From Candidatus Vallotiella hemipterorum (lineage in GTDB: Bacteria > Pseudomonadota > Gammaproteobacteria > Burkholderiales > Burkholderiaceae), in contig NZ_OU343031.1 of assembly GCF_910593725.1 (NCBI RefSeq), forward strand, positions 620,001 to 684,000: a stretch of DNA of 64,000 nt, given 5' to 3'. The notes under the pieces were generated by a model that was not told the DNA's origin, searched no databases, and was given only the letters and a program-made list of their open reading frames with translations. This document shows, one piece after another, positions 1 to 10,707 of this stretch. The first letter of the stretch is position 1. Each line of letters opens with the position of its first letter. A program made the position numbers and the translations under genes.

Positions 1-637
1 GGTAGCTAGTACCGGCGAGTGCCGCAGCGCCAAGTGGTAACTGATTAACCCGCTTACGACAATCTAGCATCCGCTCAGTGTCGCGCGTAAACATCTCTAC
101 ATATGCTAAAAGATGATGGCCAAATGTCACGGGTTGAGCGACTTGCAAGTGCGTGAAACCAGGCAGAATTGTATCGGCATGCCGTTCCGCAAGGTCAAGA
201 AGCGCGCCTCGAAAACTTTTAATGAGGTTAATAATCTTATCAATTTCCCCGCGGAGCCAGAGCCGAATATCAGTAGCAACTTGGTCGTTACGCGATCGTC
301 CAGTATGTAATTTTTTTCCCGCATCGCCGATCAATGCGGTTAGTCTAGCCTCAATATTTAGGTGGACATCCTCGAGATCGAGCTGCCATTCGAATTCTCC
401 CCGCGTGATCTCGCCTCGAATTTGCTCCATACCTTTTAGGATTGCTACCCCATCATCTTTGCTAATAATTCCTTGAGTACTGAGCATGGCCGCGTGAGCA
501 AGCGAACCTTCAATGTCAATAAGTGCAAGTCGCGTATCGAATAACACGGACGAAGTGTAGCGCTTAACCAGACTAGATATTGGCTCAGAAAAACGCGCAG
601 ACCAGATTTCGCCCTTTTTATACAATTGAGATGTCAT
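1..637 (-). CDS. argH: Argininosuccinate lyase, N-terminal part (cut by window edge)
   Basis: Splits argininosuccinate into arginine and fumarate, the last step of arginine synthesis, in the cytosol. The reverse strand reads from an ATG at 635-637 ([19 protein letters not shown]) without a stop to base 1, giving about 212 residues of a family usually near 460-470. The fumarase/lyase superfamily segment [15 protein letters not shown] and the [16 protein letters not shown] segment that follows it are both present. The substrate-binding signature near residue 280 lies outside the window. The gene diverges from ppa across a 1.3 kb gap. Keeping it suggests the cell can still finish arginine synthesis, provided the earlier genes are kept elsewhere. 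Confidence 0.95.
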   Translation of the reverse strand, partial: MTSQLYKKGEIWSARFSEPISSLVKRYTSSVLFDTRLALIDIEGSLAHAAMLSTQGIISKDDGVAILKGMEQIRGEITRGEFEWQLDLEDVHLNIEARLTALIGDAGKKLHTGRSRNDQVATDIRLWLRGEIDKIINLIKSFRGALLDLAERHADTILPGFTHLQVAQPVTFGHHLLAYVEMFTRDTERMLDCRKRVNQLPLGAAALAGTSY

Positions 638-1969
638 GACAGATTGACGCAATAGTGAGAAGATGTGCCGCTTGCCGCGCTACTATGCGACAAAGCCATT
701 ATTATAGCATCGTGATGTAATAGTGCTAACATACCAAGGTGGGCATTACGAGTTTCATATCAATACACACTCATCTAACTGGCTATCAAGAAGTGAAGTA
801 GGCGCTAAAACGGTCCGGTTGATGGAGCTCTATAACATGCTTCTAAACACACTAAAATTATGTCTAGTAGATACTGTATATATCGCCTTCCTTGCCGGTT
901 TCTATGAAAAAAGAGGTGAGAGAGATATGTATCCTAACCCTAGCCGACGCGACGGCAAGCCATATAATACACCTTTGTGGTGTAGATCTAATCTAATACG
1001 GATTTGTCTATTAATAGACGAACAGCACTATCATTCCTAGGCGTTGATTGGTGCACTTATTATTATTGCTTTTGCCGCAGAGATTAACTACCCTGAGGAA
1101 GTTGAAGATATTATTAGCGCAGCCGATGGCAGACTCGAGTTACTCTTCAATACTTTATACGTATGCATAGCACGATTATTTAGAAGGATCAATACGCACT
1201 ACCAGGATGCTATCTATATCTAGCCCGGAAGCATAGCAGGGCCTGTATGTGTGTGTATAAACGCCTGCTTGCGGACTGTATTAGAAGTATAACGAGATGT
1301 ATACTCGGGTTGCACAACGTATTAATGCTTTGAAATCTCATAGCGTGTACTGCAGTAGCTATATAACAGAGTAAAGTAACTGAGTTTCAGTACCCAAATT
1401 ATTAAAGATGCTAGAAATCGCTAGACAACCTAGCCCACAATGGCGATATGCCTGATATAACTCATAGTAAAGTATAGAATTACTTAATTAGCGGCATAAT
1501 GCTGAGACGTCTTTAGGCGCTAGTAATCACCCATCTCTATCGCGCATCAGTTGCTCTGCATCTCAAATTTAGCTGGTGGAATTGCTTATCGTTTTACAGT
1601 TGTCCAACCGATGCCTATAGGATCGTTTAAGGAGCGTTTTCGAATTCATAGGGTCTGATAAATCCTACACCGATACACGGACTGTGCAAGCGATAAGATC
1701 CCCCCCCCTTTCCGTTCGTTGAGTCAGCAGCGCGCACAGAAGCATAGTACGACAGGCACCAGGAGGATGCTAGACTTTCTTTTAGGGTTTTTGACTTGCA
1801 ATCACAGCCATATAGCATATGATACAGGCATTTCTTAATCTGGCGCTCAAGCTCATAGCGGATAATAAATGATACAGATTGTCGCGAATCACACGCTCGC
1901 AGCCAGTTAGTTGATAAAATTAACGCGTTCTCCCCACTATTTATTTTATCGTTATCAGGATAATCCGAT
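638..1969. other. Long gap between argH and ppa, no intact gene
   Basis: This 1.3 kb stretch separates two divergent genes and must hold both promoters. It is AT-rich with stops in all frames. One open stretch without a normal start, plus strand 1044-1223, reads fluently (for example INYPEEVEDIISAADGRLEL). It could be the relic of a gene, but I do not recognise the family. A 105-codon GTG frame at 723-1040 has no family features and looks like chance. A run of nine C lies at 1700-1708. By comparison with other gaps here, this is probably decayed coding DNA. Confidence 0.5.
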
Positions 1970-2500
1970 ATGAGCTTCGATCATGTTCCGTCCGGCAACG
2001 AATTACCCCACGACTTTAACGTTATTATTGAAATTCCAGCGCACAGTGATCCGGTTAAGTATGAAGTCGATAAGGAGCTTGGTCTACTCGTCGTAGACCG
2101 TTTTATTGGTACGGGAATGCGCTATCCAGCAAACTACGGATTTATCCCGAAAACGCTTTCTGGCGATGGTGATCCAGTTGATGTATTGGTGATCACACCA
2201 TTTCCGCTACTGGCTGGTTCAGTTGTGCGTTGTCGAGCGTTAGGTATACTAAACATGATAGACGAATCTGGGCGAGATGCTAAATTAATCGCGGTGCCGG
2301 CCGATAGGATATGCCAGATGACTGCGAACCTGAAATCTATTGATGATGTACCAGATTATCTACAAGACCAGATTAAGCATTTTTTTGAGCAATATAAAGC
2401 GGTCGAAAAAGGCAAGTGGGTTAAAGTTCAGGGCTGGAAAGGTATCGCCGATGCGCACAAGGAGATTACCAGCAGCATTGCAAACTTTTATAAGCGATAA
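1970..2500 (+). CDS. ppa: Inorganic pyrophosphatase
   Basis: Hydrolyses pyrophosphate to two phosphates in the cytosol, pulling biosynthetic reactions such as tRNA charging and DNA synthesis forward. The 176-residue product is the normal length for family I bacterial enzymes. It carries the family signature around DGDPVDVLV (D-x-D-P-x-D metal-binding aspartates, about residues 65-70), preceded by the YPANYGFIPKT segment, and ends with the usual KWVKVQGWKG region. ATG start with a GGATAA purine stretch upstream. It stands alone, with decayed DNA on both sides. This is an essential housekeeping gene in almost all bacteria, so its survival in a shrinking genome is expected. Confidence 0.96.
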   Translation: MSFDHVPSGNELPHDFNVIIEIPAHSDPVKYEVDKELGLLVVDRFIGTGMRYPANYGFIPKTLSGDGDPVDVLVITPFPLLAGSVVRCRALGILNMIDESGRDAKLIAVPADRICQMTANLKSIDDVPDYLQDQIKHFFEQYKAVEKGKWVKVQGWKGIADAHKEITSSIANFYKR

Positions 2501-3695
2501 ATACCGGCTAGTACCAACGAAGTACACTACCACTTATCAGCAATACCCCACCTAGGATTAGGTTATCGGCTTAGCGATTTTATCGACGGCATATTAAGCT
2601 TAATTAACTCAGGAGGCTTATTTGCGATTATCCTCTGTGGATCCTATAGATCAGAAGCACAGCGTTAATGTTTTTCAGGATGCAGATCACATTGAGTAGG
2701 TTTAAGATATTACTACGCTTTAACTGGTAGCTACTTCGCGCACATGGACTGTCTTTCTATATTTTTGCTATCTACAACAAAAGACAACACCTAACAGTAG
2801 GTTTCTGAATCAGAACCAACGGGTAATCTTCAATTACATTGCCTAAAGAAACTAAGAATGTAAGTTATATGCAGCTATGTTGTAGTTTACTATTCTAATT
2901 TTAGTACTAGTAAAGCACAGTATCTCCATGATCACTAGATCATGGAGATATAACCTGAGAGGTTTTCGGCAAAAAATAGCAATAGTGTCATACAGCAGTT
3001 TTGCGTACATATGAGCTGACACAAAAGATAACTTATATTCAAAATATATTCATCTAGCTGCCCTAACATTAGTCCTGCGGAATGAGTTTATTAAACTACG
3101 CCATACGCTATCACGTAAGAGTAGGATTCTCAAAACACAGTTAGAGATATATTTTCGAGACACCGAGCTAGCAGAGGACTAATAAATTATCGCTTTATCG
3201 ATTTTTACAGGCATCTTTAGCTACACCGGAATTATAGACAAATTAACCATCTATATTAATTAATAGTAGTTAATATACAAATTATTATGTGTGCTTATTT
3301 AATATATAAAAATCGAGTTTTAATAAACTGAACAGGAAAATAAGGCGTTAATAATATTATTACAACTATACATGTTATGCTGTTCGATCGAGGATAGCTA
3401 CTAATCTAGCTCTATCTATGTGAGACATACATTTTCTACTGTTAGTTATACGTACATTATATTCTAAACATAGTTACTATATTCTGATAAACATTCTAGT
3501 CGGCATTACCAACGCTGGGTAGGTCCTCACTAGCAAGCACCCTTGTATCTACTGTCAATAAAAATTAAATGGTTCAAGTGTTTCCTAGATAAACAGGATC
3601 CTAAAGCAGCTCTGATGCTTGTTACGAGCATATATATTTAGGCTACAAAGTATTTGACCTGCCCATTAGTTTCCGCTAAAATACGTTTTTGCAGA
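2501..3695. other. Long gap between ppa and tRNA-fMet, no gene seen
   Basis: 1.2 kb of AT-rich DNA with stops in all frames. I recognise no gene remnant. It contains one perfect 13 bp inverted repeat (2921-2950) and must include the promoter of the initiator tRNA just before 3696. Confidence 0.5.
2921..2950. repeat. Perfect 13 bp inverted repeat, 4-base loop
   Basis: TATCTCCATGATC at 2921-2933 is repeated in reverse complement at 2938-2950 around the loop ACTA. It lies 420 bases after ppa with no T-run on either side, so it is not a standard terminator. Confidence 0.8.
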
Positions 3696-3772
<77 letters not shown>

Positions 3773-3899
3773 ATTCATAAAATATTATCCGGAATATTAT
3801 AATTCCGAGTGCATAAGTGCATTTCACACCACAAAATTTTGTCGGTAATTACGATTAATTTTATAGTAAGATATTAGGGCTTTTATACGCCGCGACTTG

Positions 3900-5690
3900 T
3901 TATACAACCATCTTTCCTTGCTGGTGTTGTATTCTATATAAATTCGCGTATAAACCATCCTGACTTAGTAGTTGTGTGTGTGTACCCTGTTCAATAATAC
4001 GACCCGTATCAAGAACGAGTATACGATCAGCATATTCGATAGTTGATAATCTATGCGTGATAAGTAGTGTAGTCCGTCCACGCATTAATACCGCGAGCGC
4101 CGCTTGAATATGACGTTCCGATTCTGAATCTAGTGCGGCCGTTGCTTCATCAAGGATCAGAATCGGCGCATCCTTATAGATCGCGCGGGCAATTGCAAGA
4201 CGTTGCCGCTGACCACCAGATAAACGCATGCCGTTATCACCAATCAGTGTATTAAGCCCCGCTGGCATTAATGCTATTGTATCTATAAGACTAGCTGAGC
4301 ATAAGGCAGCTTCTGCCCGTTTATAGTCTATGCTCTCCCCATAAGCAACATTAGCTGCGATCGTATCATTAAATAGTAAGATGTCCTGGGTAACGAATGC
4401 AATCTGCTTTCGTAAATCCGGTAATCGATATTCTGGTAACGGAACACCATCGACTAATATATGTCCAGTAGAGGGTTCGAAGAAGCGGGGTAACAAGTTT
4501 ACCAGCGTGGTTTTACCGCCTCCAGATGGTCCAGCTAGCGCAACTACCTCACCAGGCGAAATTTTAAATGAGATATCGTCAAGCGTTGGCTGATGTGCTT
4601 CCCTATAGTGGAAGCTTACATGCTCAAATTCGATAGCACCCTGCGCGCGAATAACTTTTCGTTCACCGCCGGTGTTCTCCACCGGCTCATCAATTAGACC
4701 AAAAATTAGTTCAGCTGCAGTCATACCGCGTGTTAACGGTTGATTTATATCGATTAAATGCTTTAATGGAGAAATAATAAGTAGCATAGACATGATAAAC
4801 GCAACACATCCACCTACTGTCGTTTTATCGTTTGCCGATTGGATTACCGCAATTAAAACTACAACTGCCAAAGCAAGCGACGCAAAAAACTGAGTTATTG
4901 GCTGTACTAGCCCACTAGAAATAGCCATCCGCATTGCATAGCTACGGAGAAGCTGGATCATATGCGTGAAGCGGCGCATTTCGTACGGCTCACCATTATG
5001 CACCTTCACAACCTTATAACCACCCACTGTCTCTTCAACGATATAAGAGAGCTGATTGGTCAGCATTTGCTGCTCACGATTGAGCCAACGTAAGCGACGA
5101 TTAATCTTACTGACTAGCCAGCCAAGCGCCGGCAGGATTACCGAAACAATTAGCGTTAACTGCCAATTTAGGTAGAACAAATAGCTAAGTAGGAATGCTG
5201 CTGTCAATGAATCTCGCACAAGTGTGACAAGTACAGTCATTAGCACATTAAGAACCTGATTTACCTCAAATACAATTGCACTAATAATTGTACTAGCTGT
5301 TTCACGCTGAAAGAAATCAGCGGGTGCGCGCAGCATTGTTTGGAACATCTGCAGCCGCAAATATAACAGAATACGGTTCAATACGTAGGATAGTAGATAG
5401 CTAGACGCATACTGGGCAAGTCCTCGACCCAGCGCGAGACTAACAAGTGCCGCCGGTACATACCAGCAAACCGCTACACTTGAGTCTTTCAGCCTGAGAC
5501 CATTATCTATCAATGGCTTAAGCAATGCTGGTATGCCTGTCTCAGCACTCGCTACTAGCCCCATTGATACGATTGCAAGCATAACAGCCCACCAATACGG
5601 ACGTATAATCCGGCCAATACGAGATAGCACATCAGCGTATGTAAGGGGTTTAGCTACCCTGCTGACAATTCCGTTCTGAGGTATAGTCAA
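3900..5690 (-). CDS. msbA: Lipid A export ATP-binding/permease MsbA
   Basis: ABC exporter in the inner membrane that flips lipid A-core to the outer leaflet. The 596-residue protein is a half-transporter of normal size: about six membrane segments in residues 1-330, then a nucleotide-binding domain with Walker [10 protein letters not shown], signature LSGGQRQR and Walker [13 protein letters not shown]. The start codon is TTG at 5688-5690, supported by AAGGAG five bases upstream on the coding strand. It follows dnaE by 18 bases, so the two are probably cotranscribed. Its presence implies that the cell still builds an outer membrane with lipid A. It could transport other lipids, but size and neighbourhood favour MsbA. 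Confidence 0.93.
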   Translation of the reverse strand: MTIPQNGIVSRVAKPLTYADVLSRIGRIIRPYWWAVMLAIVSMGLVASAETGIPALLKPLIDNGLRLKDSSVAVCWYVPAALVSLALGRGLAQYASSYLLSYVLNRILLYLRLQMFQTMLRAPADFFQRETASTIISAIVFEVNQVLNVLMTVLVTLVRDSLTAAFLLSYLFYLNWQLTLIVSVILPALGWLVSKINRRLRWLNREQQMLTNQLSYIVEETVGGYKVVKVHNGEPYEMRRFTHMIQLLRSYAMRMAISSGLVQPITQFFASLALAVVVLIAVIQSANDKTTVGGCVAFIMSMLLIISPLKHLIDINQPLTRGMTAAELIFGLIDEPVENTGGERKVIRAQGAIEFEHVSFHYREAHQPTLDDISFKISPGEVVALAGPSGGGKTTLVNLLPRFFEPSTGHILVDGVPLPEYRLPDLRKQIAFVTQDILLFNDTIAANVAYGESIDYKRAEAALCSASLIDTIALMPAGLNTLIGDNGMRLSGGQRQRLAIARAIYKDAPILILDEATAALDSESERHIQAALAVLMRGRTTLLITHRLSTIEYADRILVLDTGRIIEQGTHTQLLSQDGLYANLYRIQHQQGKMVV

Positions 5691-5708
5691 GTTACTCCTT
5701 CAGTAGCA

Positions 5709-8700
5709 TCAGCACTCCGGATATAGAATCTGAACAGCCCCGCTTGCATAGAACTCTGCTCGTAGCAGATTAAGAAGCTCATCGCTAGATCTTACGCGCC
5801 ATGCATCGCCCAGCATCGACTCGCATTGCGCACTCGCACCTTGATACCGGACCCTAACTCTCAATCCACCAGACTCAAGGCCGCTCCTACTGTGTGATCG
5901 GCCCGACATACTAACAGCTACCAACGCCTTTTTAGGCTGTGATGTCTCCGAAAGCCGGTATGGTTCGAGTAGATTACGAAGCCGTGTCAGATCTGCATTG
6001 TGATTGATCGAAAGCAATAGCGAGTCTGCGTAGCAGCAACGAGCGCACTCTAAATTCATAGCAATGTTAACTGTAAATCGAAGCCTGCTAGCAAAACTAT
6101 CGTTACGCACTTGCCCTTGTACGACTAGTAGTTCATCCTCTTTAAAAATCTCACGGTTCGCGTCGAATATTTTATTAAAAATAGTAACTTCGCACTGGCC
6201 AGTGCCATCATCTAGCACAGCGATTAATATCTTACCGCGTTGCGTTATCTGTGTACGCATTGTAGTAATGACCCCAGCGATTAGCTGATCACGCCCCTCT
6301 TTTAATCCTCCGATTGTTTGGCATACAAAATGTCGTACTTCACTCCTGTATGCATCAAATAAATGCCCAGAAATATAAAAGCCAAGGGCTGCTTTTTCCT
6401 CTTGCAATTTTCGCTTCTCTGTCCATGCCGGCCTATCAACTAATTTATAATGATGTTCTCTGGAGCCATCAGGCATATCAAAGAGACTACCTTGTAATGC
6501 ATTAGCTCCCGCCTGATCAGCCGCTTCCGTTGCAAGCTGAACCGACTCAAGTAGTTGACCCCGATTTTTATGTAGAGAATCGAATGCGCCAGCTTTAATT
6601 AGGGCTTGAATCATACGGCGATTTACAATGCGTCGATCGATTCGCTCGCAGAAGTCGAATAAGTTTTTAAACGGCCCTGTCGATCGGGCCCGAAGAATCT
6701 CTTCGATTGCATTCTGCCCACTACCCTTGATCGCGCCGAGACCGTAGCGGATTATCTTCAATTGCTTGTCTACCGTATCAGCTACTGGCTCGAAACGGTA
6801 GACAGACTGATTAATATCAGGTGGTAGAATTACCAGATGATTCGCTATACAATCATCAAAAAGAATTTTTACCTTGTCAGTATCGTCCATGGCGAGCGAC
6901 ATATTAGCCGCCATAAATTCAGCCGGATGATGCACCTTAAGCCAGGCCGTGTAATACGCAAGCAATGCGTATGATGCCGCATGCGACTTATTAAAGCCGT
7001 ATCCAGCAAACTTCTCCATCAAATTAAATATTTCATCAGCCTTTTCCGCGATTAAACCATTCTTAGCCGCTCCTTCTCGGAATAACCTACGATGCTTAGC
7101 CATCTCCTCAGGCTTTTTTTTACCCATCGCTCGCCGCAGTAAATCAGCACTTCCTAGTGAATATCCGCCGATGATCTGAGCCATCTGCATCACTTGCTCT
7201 TGGTAGACCATGATGCCATAGGTCTCTTTCAGAATAGGTTCGACGCGAGGATCCGGATATTCTACTGCTTCTCGTCCATGCTTACGTGCGCAAAAACTTG
7301 GAATTAGATCCATCGGGCCTGGCCGATATAGTGCTACTAATGCGATAATTTCTTCGAAACGGTCTGGCTGCGCATCTCTGAGCATACCCTGCATACCGCG
7401 ACTTTCTAGCTGAAATACAGCAACCGTATTAGCGTTCTTCAAGATTTTAAACGATTCAGCATCCTCCAGAGATATTTGAGCAAGTGACCACTCTTTTTTA
7501 GACGGATCTAGTCGCCGGATGTATCGTTCAGCCCAATCTAGGATTGTAAGCGTAGTCAATCCAAGAAAGTCGAATTTAACAAGTCCAACGGCTTCAACAT
7601 CATCCTTATCATATTGACTAATAATGCTGCCATCGTTGTCCTGTGTATATAGTGGACAAAAATCAGTAAGCTTACCGGGCGCAATTAGCACACCACCGGC
7701 GTGCATTCCGATATTTCGTGTTAATCCTTCAACACGCTGTGCTAATTCGAGTAACTGCCGAACCTCATCTTCGCTATTAAATCGCTCCTGTAGCTGAGGC
7801 TCTCCCTTAATAGCGCTAGCAATAGTAATATGCTTACCAGGTTTAAACGGAATCAGCTTCGCGACACTATCGGTAAAGTTATACCCCAAGTCCAATACAC
7901 GACCTATATCACGCACAGCGGCTTTTGCTGCCATAGTGCCAAATGTTGCGATCTGTGACACTGCAGCAGTACCGTATTTGCTCTTCACGTATTGAATCAC
8001 GCGATCGCGACCATTCTGGCAAAAGTCGATGTCAAAATCCGGCATTGAGACACGTTCTGGATTTAGAAACCGCTCAAAGAGTAAATTGTAACGCAATGGA
8101 TCTAAGTCTGTGATCCCAAGTGCAAACGCCACTAACGAACCTGCACCAGAACCTCGTCCAGGTCCTACTGGCACGCCGTTATTTTTCGCCCAATTAATAA
8201 AGTCTGCAACAATTAAGAAGTAACCGGGAAAACCCATCTTAATAATGGTGTCACACTCGAATGCTAGTCTTTCTTTATACGTCTGGCAGTGTCCATCTCG
8301 TTGCATTTTATCGGGAAATAGCTGCGCGAGCCGCTGCTTAAGTCCAGCGATAGATAACTGAATAAGGTAATTATCTAGCGACATCCCAGCCGGCGTTGGG
8401 AATAACGGTAATCTGGGCTTACCTAGCTCAAGTGTTAGATTGCAGCGCTTGGCGATTTGTACTGTGTTTTCAAGCGCTGATGGGATATCAGCAAACAGCT
8501 CGCACATCTGATGCTGCGTGAAAAAGTACTCATCTGTAAAGAAGCGTTTCACGCGCCTTGGGTTAGCTAAAATGTCGCCTTCAGAAATACACACGCGCGC
8601 TTCGTGAGCAGTAAAGTCCTCCGGGGTCATAAACCGCACTGGGTGCGTCGCTACTACAGGCAGCCCTAACCGCGCAGCGAGTTTTACAGCTTGCTGTAAA

Positions 8701-9245
8701 TAAGCTTCTATGCCTGGTTTCTGTATCCGCTGCAGCTCAATATAGAACGCATTTGGAAAGATAGTGGCCCAACGCTGAGCATGGCGAATAGCCGCTTGTA
8801 CGTTACCTGAAGCTAGTGCAATACCAATATCGCCTTGTTGAGCACCGGACAATGCTAGCAGACCTTTAGCAAAACTTTCCTCAAGCCAGTGAAGGTTAAT
8901 CTCAGCTCGGCCACGATACTGGTTCGTCAACCACGCTCGGCTAAGGAGCTCGCACAGGCTTAGATAGCCAGATCGATCCTTAACGAGCAATAATAGCCGC
9001 GCTGGTTTGTCTCGATTCTCTGGATTTGAAATCCAAACGTCAGCACCAACAATTGGTTTAACACCGCGTGCACGTGCAGCTTTGTAAAAGCGTACTAGAC
9101 CAAAAGCATTAGCAAGATCAGTGAGTGCAATTGCACCTTGCCCGTCTTCTACTGCCCGCTGAATCATGTCGTCAAGTCGTATAATACCGTCGACAATAGA
9201 AAACTCGGAGTAAACGCGCAGATGAACGAATCGTGGATCAGACAT
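5709..9245 (-). CDS. dnaE: DNA polymerase III alpha subunit
   Basis: Catalytic subunit of the replicative polymerase. At 1178 residues it is full length. Order of parts: N-terminal PHP domain (about 1-270), palm with the catalytic aspartates in PDFDIDF (about residue 400), fingers with NKSHAASYA, then the tandem HhH and OB-fold region. The PHP start reads HLRVYSEFS where relatives usually have HLR(L/V)HSE, so one conserved histidine is a tyrosine. In proteobacterial DnaE this domain is mainly structural, so activity is probably unaffected. ATG start; msbA follows 18 bases downstream. The upstream gap of 1.46 kb holds no recognisable gene. Confidence 0.97.
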   Translation of the reverse strand: MSDPRFVHLRVYSEFSIVDGIIRLDDMIQRAVEDGQGAIALTDLANAFGLVRFYKAARARGVKPIVGADVWISNPENRDKPARLLLLVKDRSGYLSLCELLSRAWLTNQYRGRAEINLHWLEESFAKGLLALSGAQQGDIGIALASGNVQAAIRHAQRWATIFPNAFYIELQRIQKPGIEAYLQQAVKLAARLGLPVVATHPVRFMTPEDFTAHEARVCISEGDILANPRRVKRFFTDEYFFTQHQMCELFADIPSALENTVQIAKRCNLTLELGKPRLPLFPTPAGMSLDNYLIQLSIAGLKQRLAQLFPDKMQRDGHCQTYKERLAFECDTIIKMGFPGYFLIVADFINWAKNNGVPVGPGRGSGAGSLVAFALGITDLDPLRYNLLFERFLNPERVSMPDFDIDFCQNGRDRVIQYVKSKYGTAAVSQIATFGTMAAKAAVRDIGRVLDLGYNFTDSVAKLIPFKPGKHITIASAIKGEPQLQERFNSEDEVRQLLELAQRVEGLTRNIGMHAGGVLIAPGKLTDFCPLYTQDNDGSIISQYDKDDVEAVGLVKFDFLGLTTLTILDWAERYIRRLDPSKKEWSLAQISLEDAESFKILKNANTVAVFQLESRGMQGMLRDAQPDRFEEIIALVALYRPGPMDLIPSFCARKHGREAVEYPDPRVEPILKETYGIMVYQEQVMQMAQIIGGYSLGSADLLRRAMGKKKPEEMAKHRRLFREGAAKNGLIAEKADEIFNLMEKFAGYGFNKSHAASYALLAYYTAWLKVHHPAEFMAANMSLAMDDTDKVKILFDDCIANHLVILPPDINQSVYRFEPVADTVDKQLKIIRYGLGAIKGSGQNAIEEILRARSTGPFKNLFDFCERIDRRIVNRRMIQALIKAGAFDSLHKNRGQLLESVQLATEAADQAGANALQGSLFDMPDGSREHHYKLVDRPAWTEKRKLQEEKAALGFYISGHLFDAYRSEVRHFVCQTIGGLKEGRDQLIAGVITTMRTQITQRGKILIAVLDDGTGQCEVTIFNKIFDANREIFKEDELLVVQGQVRNDSFASRLRFTVNIAMNLECARCCYADSLLLSINHNADLTRLRNLLEPYRLSETSQPKKALVAVSMSGRSHSRSGLESGGLRVRVRYQGASAQCESMLGDAWRVRSSDELLNLLRAEFYASGAVQILYPEC

Positions 9246-10707
9246 ATCTGTGTTCTATCTTACGGAGAATGCCGCTAGCCGTCGTTACCGAAGCGTCTGG
9301 CCTAATAACAATAACTACTGATAACAGTCAACCTAGTTGACTAGACACTCATATAAATAAGCTAGACTGCTAACTCACCACCCGGTGGATATAATCCTGT
9401 CGGCGGACTAGAAATAATATGGGGTATATAGCTCAGTGATTTCTAAATAAATAGATGGCTTAAACGCCATATTGCATACGGTCACCTACCGGTACATTAA
9501 TTTTTTTAAAAAAGAGCGACTTACTTGATACGGCTAATCTTTGCCACCCCACTATTCTCATGGCATTCGATACTAAAATATCCCAGGGTTTAAGTATTCC
9601 AGTCTATTTATTACCGGCGGTCTTAAGTCAACCAATATATTAAGCAACTACTTGCATATTAGCTTGGTGTTAGACGATATATTCATCACATCCTGTTCAA
9701 GAAGAGTTTTTAAACAAGTAAATATTTTAAAGCATCCTGATTAGGAATAAGCGTCAGTTTTTATAATTGAGTCGTTAGTAATATAATCTTAAGTTTGGTT
9801 ATTATCAGAAATTAAGATTAATAGGCATGCGCCTAAATAACATAGCAGCCCTATTAAGCACATAAATCTTATATACTTAATTAATAAGTATACGTAACGC
9901 CTATAACTCGTTCTAGGTCGCATTCAAGCATATTTAAGGGGCGTAATCTGTTATATTATTAACCTATATTTTTAGAAAGAAATTTGGAATCGGTACACAA
10001 TACATGTACTTACTCTTTTAATAGCCAGGAAAATATCAAAATCATCCTACAGGTAGTTAAGTTAAGGTAAATATAGACCATCTGACGGATAACATCCGGT
10101 ATTACTAGAAATAACAATAGGAAATTTAGCCCCCCCTTTTTTATCCCGATCTTCTGCGTCGCCTCCTCAGAGTTGTCTACTGTGTTAGGGTTACTATGAA
10201 ACAGGCTAATGTTCTGCCTAAATCAAAGTAAGTAAGTTTTTTAGTATATAGAGGGTGTAAAATAAAAACATCAAGTGCCATCATGTAACACAGCTATGCA
10301 TAGCTTGAATACTTTATATTGACTTAGCACACACCGTACCGAAACTCTCTTGTAAGCCAATTGCTAGTACCACACTTTACTAATCTGCAGAAAACTATAT
10401 AACAAATAAGTAAGTTAAATAACTTAAGGTAGCTATTATTAACGCGTACTAATCATACATAAGAGATGCTCAATTACACCTGTGGAAAATTTGCTTACAA
10501 TTATGCTTTATTACTTAACATCTATTAACAGTATCTATCATTTTTTATTTAGAGGGAAAAACTAGAGCGCTACTAATCGGCATAAATCAGCCTCTTAAAT
10601 CGATGAAGCTAGAGGGCTGTTGCATTTTCGGCTCATATTAGCGCCCTAGTAAGATAGACCATAGAATATGGGGGGGTATTTATCACAAGTTAACCCCCCC
10701 TAGGGGA
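9246..10707. other. Long gap between dnaE and rhlE, no gene seen
   Basis: 1.46 kb, AT-rich, stops in all frames. It must contain the dnaE promoter near 9250-9350. Runs of seven C followed by six T (10130-10142) and a G7/C7 hairpin (10670-10700) are the only structures I could pick out. Confidence 0.5.
10670..10700 (-). terminator. G7/C7 hairpin after rhlE
   Basis: Seven G at 10670-10676 pair with seven C at 10694-10700, 7 to 37 bases beyond the rhlE stop codon. The stem is pure G:C with a 17-base loop. On the coding strand it is followed by ATATTC rather than a U-run, so termination would be weak or factor-assisted. Confidence 0.45.

Noticed and set aside
723-1040. 105-codon GTG frame upstream of ppa
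   Set aside because: No ribosome binding site or family features, unusual composition, and it lies in a gap full of stops in the other frames.
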